The notes below the pieces were generated by a model, which saw only the letters and a list, made by a program, of their open reading frames with translations, did no database searches and was not told the origin of the DNA. A program made the translations under genes and the position numbers. 64,000 bases of DNA from Gnetum montanum. Lineage: Eukaryota > Streptophyta > Gnetopsida > Gnetales > Gnetaceae. Below are positions 59,523 through 64,000 of the stretch, one piece after another. The stretch spans positions 126,177 to 190,176 of the forward strand of contig MNCI01035092.1 of assembly GCA_015680685.1 (NCBI GenBank). Reading direction: 5' to 3'. Position 1 is the first letter of the stretch. Every line of letters starts with the position of its first letter.

Positions 59523-60286
59523 TGATAAGCCGCGATATCGCATACGCGATATCATAGCCCTTCGCCAGTTCTATAAATAAGAGGTGACTTTCCCTTGTTT
59601 CGGCATCTAGATCTAGATCCTTAGCTAAACTCTGGTAGTTTTACCATTCCAAAGATAGAATAATTTCCATGTGCCCGCAGTAGGAGTCTCAAACTAAATG
59701 GATCTTTATTCGAACAAATTGTACTTGAGCACACATTTGTGTACGGTAATAAAGATGAACTTTCTGATAAACCTTGCAGTACATGGACTAAGCTAGCTAG
59801 GACTTAATTACTATTGAATGTTTAAATGCTTTCTTAGACAATTAATCTCTCTCAACCCTTTACTCTCCTAGTTAAGTGCATTCAGTATGACCGCTTCGAG
59901 CACGTGTGTGATGCTTGGTAACCTAGTAACAAGTAGCGTTTCATAATCCCAGTAACATTGCACTAGTTCAGGGTGTGTGCAGCAAGTGGGAACAGATACT
60001 GGTGCTAGGACGATTAGAACTTAGTTAGCAAATAGTTAGTCACTTAGTCTCTTCACCCTTCCTTCTTAGCATAAGGCGTTAAAAATATAAAAGACATAAA
60101 AATCACATACCTCAAACTTACTTAACCATATAACCGTGACAATACAAGTAAGTTTGGGAAGACAACGATTGATTAACCTTAAGTGTTCCATTAGGGTGCG
60201 TAAGCACTTAGTCCTTGGAGTTTGACCAGATCACATGTGAGACGCTCGTATTCATATGGTTGAGTGTAGGGGTACCTCGCCACTCA
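59523..60286 (+). repeat. 3' LTR of element D
   Basis: It starts TGATAAGCCGCGATATCGC, has GCGATATCGC at 59532-59541, a TATAAATAA box at 59572, and ends near CCACTCA. It is longer than the 5' LTR because that copy is deleted and rearranged. Confidence 0.87.
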
Positions 60287-60290
60287 TGTA

Positions 60291-61070
60291 TGTACCATCC
60301 TTAAACTGATAGCTAAATTGAACTAGTTAATAGGGTATTATAGGATATTTAAGGAGCTATGTCGAGAGTAAAGCTAATACTTGGGAAAAATCCTTACATT
60401 TGGCCAAATTTGCCTATTATAACAAGTACCAAGGATCCATACATAGAATCCAATTTGAAGTTGTGTACATGCAAAATTATTGAATGCCATTAACTTGGGC
60501 TAATCCAACCTTAAGAGTGGAATGTAAAGAAGAGGAAATGAAAATTACAAAAATCATTATCACAAGGGTTAAATAGAATCTACAAGTAGCCTAGGATAAG
60601 TACAAAAGATACACTAATCAACATCATCATGAGAAGAAGTTTCAAATAGGAGAAAAAGTATTATTAAGAGTTAAACTAATGAGAAGTTCGATGAAGTTAG
60701 GGAGATATACCAAATTAGCAGGTCGATATTGTGGTCCTTTCAAAGTTTTAAAATGAATTGGTGAAGTAGGATACTAGCTAAATCTCCTAGCAAATTTAAA
60801 GATCCATCCAATCTTTCATGTTAGCCTATTAAAGAAGTTTCATAAAAATGATGTACCTTATGTGTTAGATATGAATAACCTACCCTTGATATCTAATGTG
60901 AGCTTTGAGGTTAAGTCCATGACCATTAAAGATTATAGTATGAAGAAGCTTTGAATGAAACCATTATTAAAGTACTTGTTGAATGGTCAAATTGTGACTA
61001 ACAAACTTGGAAAAATAGGAAGTTCATGATCAACTCATATCCTTATCTTTTTAAGCATCATGATAATAAA
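60291..61070 (+). pseudogene. Element G integrase C-terminus and chromodomain-like end
   Basis: The frame resumes after D. GKFQIGEKVLLRVKL-type, AGRYCGPFKVLK and NLLANLKIHPIFHVSLLKKF (60780-60840) are typical of gypsy integrase ends. A short tail with EVKSMTIKDY and KYLLNGQIVTNKLGK follows in the position of a chromodomain. Stops are present. Confidence 0.7.
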
Positions 61071-61254
61071 TGAATAAATTAATATTTTGAATAATAGAAA
61101 TTATTAGAAAACTAATATATAGTTCTTCCGTAGATGATAATAATGATGATAATACTAGAGTTGAGGATGATGATTGCACTAAGGATATAACTACGAAGGC
61201 ATTGGATATTGAAGAGGAGCTTGAGGATGAGTTAAATTGTTAAGGGGAGTAGAT

Positions 61255-61737
61255 TGTAACATCTCGTTCCTTGTTAAGGGTGGATTTGTATTATTAATAA
61301 TATAATTAACTTTCAAATGAAGGAATGCCTCATTATGAGGAGTTGTAACTATTTGTAATACCCTTCAGGGAGGGGTTTGACCTATGATTTAAGATTGGGA
61401 ACTTAGGGGTCATGCCAAGCATGGAGTTGTAAAGCCAACAATGGTGAGCAATGAGAGTTAGGTGAAGTAGAACAAGAAGGTATTCATTATCCCTTTAGTA
61501 TTATGGTCTAACCATGGTGGTACTGTTAGATTACCTCTAAGGGTTCTAAGTGTCATAGAAAGATAACCCCAAGGTCATTAACAATATACTCAAATAATTT
61601 CATTATTCTTTTCTTTTCTGTTCATTTGAGTGCCATTACTTTCATGTTCTAATGCATTTATTGAGTTATAGTGATGTAATATGATGATTCTATTTGATAA
61701 ATTATCATAATAATTGACATATGGGAATGTGATTTTA
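61255..61737 (+). repeat. 3' LTR of element G
   Basis: It starts TGTAACATCTCG after the purine-rich ttaaggggagtaga (61240-61253) and aligns with 44866-45365. The right border is approximate. Confidence 0.75.
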
Positions 61738-61853
61738 TAGTAAACCTACAAAATAGTGAAAAATTAAAAAACCAATTCACCATGATGCACAATAGTACAA
61801 GTTGTGGTTAGACCATGAGCTGTGATTTAGTCATGTTAGACATTCTTCCCTTA

Positions 61854-62678
61854 TGATGAGTAGTAAATGTTCTCTATGGCTAATCATATAATCCACAAGC
61901 GTAGTGAGAAATCTTGTCATAATTCATGAACTAAACTAGCTTGAGGTCTAGGTAGTTTATAGCTAATCATAAGTCAATGTCTTTTTACTTAGGCTAAGAC
62001 TAAGTATGGTTCAAGGTGTATGGTTTAGACCTACATGAGATGTATGATAATGATGTTGTTTGATATTTTAATTAATAATATTAAAATATAAAAAATAAAC
62101 TAATTAATTTAGTAACCAACAAAGTAAATTCTAATATAGCTTAAGATAATGAGTATTCATTCTGGATTTGCTATAGACATCTTGAACTCATGTAATCATT
62201 GCTAGGTTACCAAGTGAAATACTACTAGAATTACCAAATGATAATGTGTGTATCCTCCATATCAATCATACTCATTCCCTCTTACTAGCATGCATTGTAA
62301 AGTAAACTATTAAGCTAAGTGCATGAGAACATAAACATTACTCTATGTTTCATAGGAATGTAAATCACATGAAAAAGTAAAGTCTATTCTAAGTCAAAAT
62401 AATGCAATAGAGAGAAACAATCTCAGTTTTTATTGTCAGTCATGTGAAGTGTTTAAATATAATGCAATCAAATAAAGAGATTGAATTCACTAACATAAAA
62501 TAATAGAGTCTCTTTTTCTATTGCATTAATAATTTTCATTAATGTAGTAGGTGGCTTGTATTTATAAGCATTTATTAACATTGCATCATCATAGAATGGA
62601 CATCACATCATAGGCTACAACAATGCATTTATAATGATGTAGCTATGACATCATATCCATTTGAAATATTGTTCATCA
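61854..62678 (-). mobile_element. LTR of element E (Athila-like), minus strand
   Basis: On the minus strand it starts TGATGAACAATATTTC at 62678, has a tataaatgc or cttataaatac box (62565-62620) and ends CTACTCATCA at 61854. The end region matches the revised ends of A, B and D (tgatgag, ctaa.cata, cacaag). An agtaatgggggta purine tract lies at 62679-62691, so this is the 3' LTR of an element whose body lies to the right. Confidence 0.75.
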
Positions 62679-62691
62679 TACCCCCATTACT

Positions 62692-64000
62692 AACTGAAAA
62701 CTCATCCATAAGTTAAACAAAATTGGAACAAAGTTTGTTACAAAATTGTGGGAGTGAGATTGATGGACTGACTAACTAACAAGTTAACAAAGACTTTAAT
62801 GCCACATTACAAATTTATTTGAGTGGTCATTTAACAAAATGATAAACCTTATAAACAAATATAAAAAACTAAAAAAACCTACAAGAATGCAAAATTGGCT
62901 AATGTAGATGCCTTAAGTGGTTATAGGTGGTGGTAGCTTTTTTCCCCCTCATTGGTCAATGGGTTATTAACTCTTAAAGTAAGGTTGGCCAAGTTAGAAT
63001 TTGAAGGCAATTTTCATGGATATAGAAATATTGAAAATATTTTGTTGGATTTAATAAAATAGGTTGTGAACTTAATGCGTTTAATATTAAACACTCACTT
63101 GATTTTTTAAATCCTAGTATTTTGCCATTGACCTTATAAGGTTCTGAATGATATCTTGTTGGTCTATAAACTCTGCCTTAATAATTTCTGATTTTGCATT
63201 GGTGATATGTAATTTTTATTGGGTTTCATGAAGCAGGTTCACTCCATAATTAAATCAACTTCAAATACTAAATCTAGATATTATGAATAAATAATAACTT
63301 TTGCTAGAAAACAAGAAAACTTGCTATCTTTAATTATTCAATTAGAAGATTACAACAAGGTTCTCAAAACCCACAAACATTCAAAAACCTCTCAATTACT
63401 TAAATGATATTGTAGAGCATGAGGATTTATAATGACATAATGGTTGTTCCTAATATAAGATACAACCAATAGAAAATCTCTCCCACACCTTGGGACTAAG
63501 ATCTCGAGTCACAAGTATGATATAAGAGAATAGAACACATATGTCAACACACCACAAATTGACCTTGGAGCTGAAATCACAAATTGCACTCCCTCAATGT
63601 GCTCTCTTTCCCTCTCTTATGATACTCTTCATAGTTAAGAGCTATCTCTCTCTCTCTCTCACTCATGGTACCAACAATAGTAAATCACATCAATATTTAT
63701 GAATAACAACAAAATAAGAAACCTAGAAACCTTCCCTTAACTTAACTTGAGGCTTTCTAGTTGTGTTCATGATCTCCTTACCTTCTCTTTGGCTATTTCC
63801 ATCCTTCTCCAACTTACCCCCATTGTTTCCCAAATTGGAACAACTAATTTTGGAAGTTTCTCTAGTTGTACGGGTTGTCTCTAGCCTTGGCAAGATGTCT
63901 CTTCTTAAAACCCATCTTGTAGAAGAGATGTCTCTTGTCTTGGTAAGATGTCTCCTTTTTGGACAAGATGCCTCCTCTTAGTAGGAGACATCTTGTGCAA
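62692..64000 (-). other. 3' part of element E, then unassigned AT-rich DNA
   Basis: 62692-62840, read leftward, matches the stretch before the 3' LTRs of B and D (gtttaactta.ggatgagtttt, tgtggcat). Beyond that I see no gag, pol or extra-ORF similarity, so the element is probably truncated or interrupted. A (CT)8 tract lies at 63645-63660. 63888-64000 repeats aagatgtct and resembles, in reverse orientation, the U3 repeats of LTR H. Confidence 0.45.

Larger units (their letters stand above)
53500..60286 (+). mobile_element. Element D: Athila-like retrotransposon lacking RT and integrase, nested in G
   Basis: About 6.8 kb: 5' LTR 53500-54140, primer site 54141-54159, gag-protease 54287-57330, spacer, polypurine tract, 3' LTR 59523-60286. 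Flanks share TGTA, or ATGTA if the right LTR is taken to end at 60285. Removing it joins the integrase frame of G. After protease the sequence follows A a little further, then passes into spacer, so RT, RNase H and integrase are missing, as is the extra ORF. Confidence 0.85.
44866..61737 (+). mobile_element. Element G: chromovirus-like Ty3/gypsy fossil, interrupted by D and H
   Basis: It is bounded by LTRs 44866-45365 and 61255-61737 that share tgtaacat.c, ccttgttaaggg, tatgaggagttgtaact, ggtcatgccaagcatg and gaaagataaccccaagg. The internal order is gag, protease, RT, RNase H, integrase (split by D at 53500-60286) and a chromodomain-like C-terminus. A primer-site-like ttttgtattagagaa follows the 5' LTR. 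Coding parts are heavily decayed. 46466-49700 is unassigned and may contain further insertions. I found no clear target-site duplication. Confidence 0.7.

Overview
This window is plant nuclear DNA: one intact, intron-containing cytokinin-receptor gene in a sea of old, nested LTR retrotransposons. The gene carries CHASE, histidine-kinase and receiver domains, all exons have GT-AG borders, and the transposons are Ty1/copia and Ty3/gypsy of plant type (Athila-like, with primer sites like the tRNA-Asp 3' end; chromovirus-like). The species cannot be named from sequence alone. The amount of decayed, nested LTR DNA suggests a large genome (gymnosperm or similar), which is inference. N tracts, single Ns and homopolymer G/C runs show a draft assembly.

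Layout. 1-5367 is AT-rich DNA with no recognisable gene. 5373-7986 is a shrunken copia element on the minus strand with both LTRs and a TCTTT target-site duplication. 8515-14199 (minus strand) is an 11-exon CRE1/AHK4-type cytokinin receptor with all catalytic residues present (1086 aa by my reading). 14200-17550 is its 5' leader and upstream flank, with short tandem repeats. 17557-44072 is a large Athila-like element (A: LTR, gag, protease, RT, RNase H, integrase, spacer, an extra coiled-coil ORF, LTR). Its RT is split by a second element of the same superfamily (B, 22760-35828, ATATT duplication). B has gag and the extra ORF but no pol, and itself carries a reverse-oriented solo LTR (F, 28388-29188, CCTAG duplication) inside one arm of an internal duplication.

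44866-61737 is a decayed chromovirus-like element (G). It is interrupted near its left end by a copia-type LTR (H, 45388-46460, TTATG flanks) and in its integrase by a third Athila-like element (D, 53500-60286), which keeps gag-protease almost in one frame but lacks RT and integrase. 61854-62678 is a minus-strand LTR of the same superfamily (E) whose body runs toward or past the window end.

How it fits together. The receptor is the only functional gene I can support. The other features record layered insertions: G took D and H; A took B; B took F. A, B and D look like one family with exchangeable modules: A is gag-pol plus extra ORF, B is gag plus extra ORF without pol, and D is gag-protease without RT, integrase or extra ORF. 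B and D are therefore probably dependent on pol supplied by relatives. The most interesting material is the long extra ORF between integrase and the 3' LTR in A and B, the U3-like module in front of it, and the hairpin-rich repeat array inside B.
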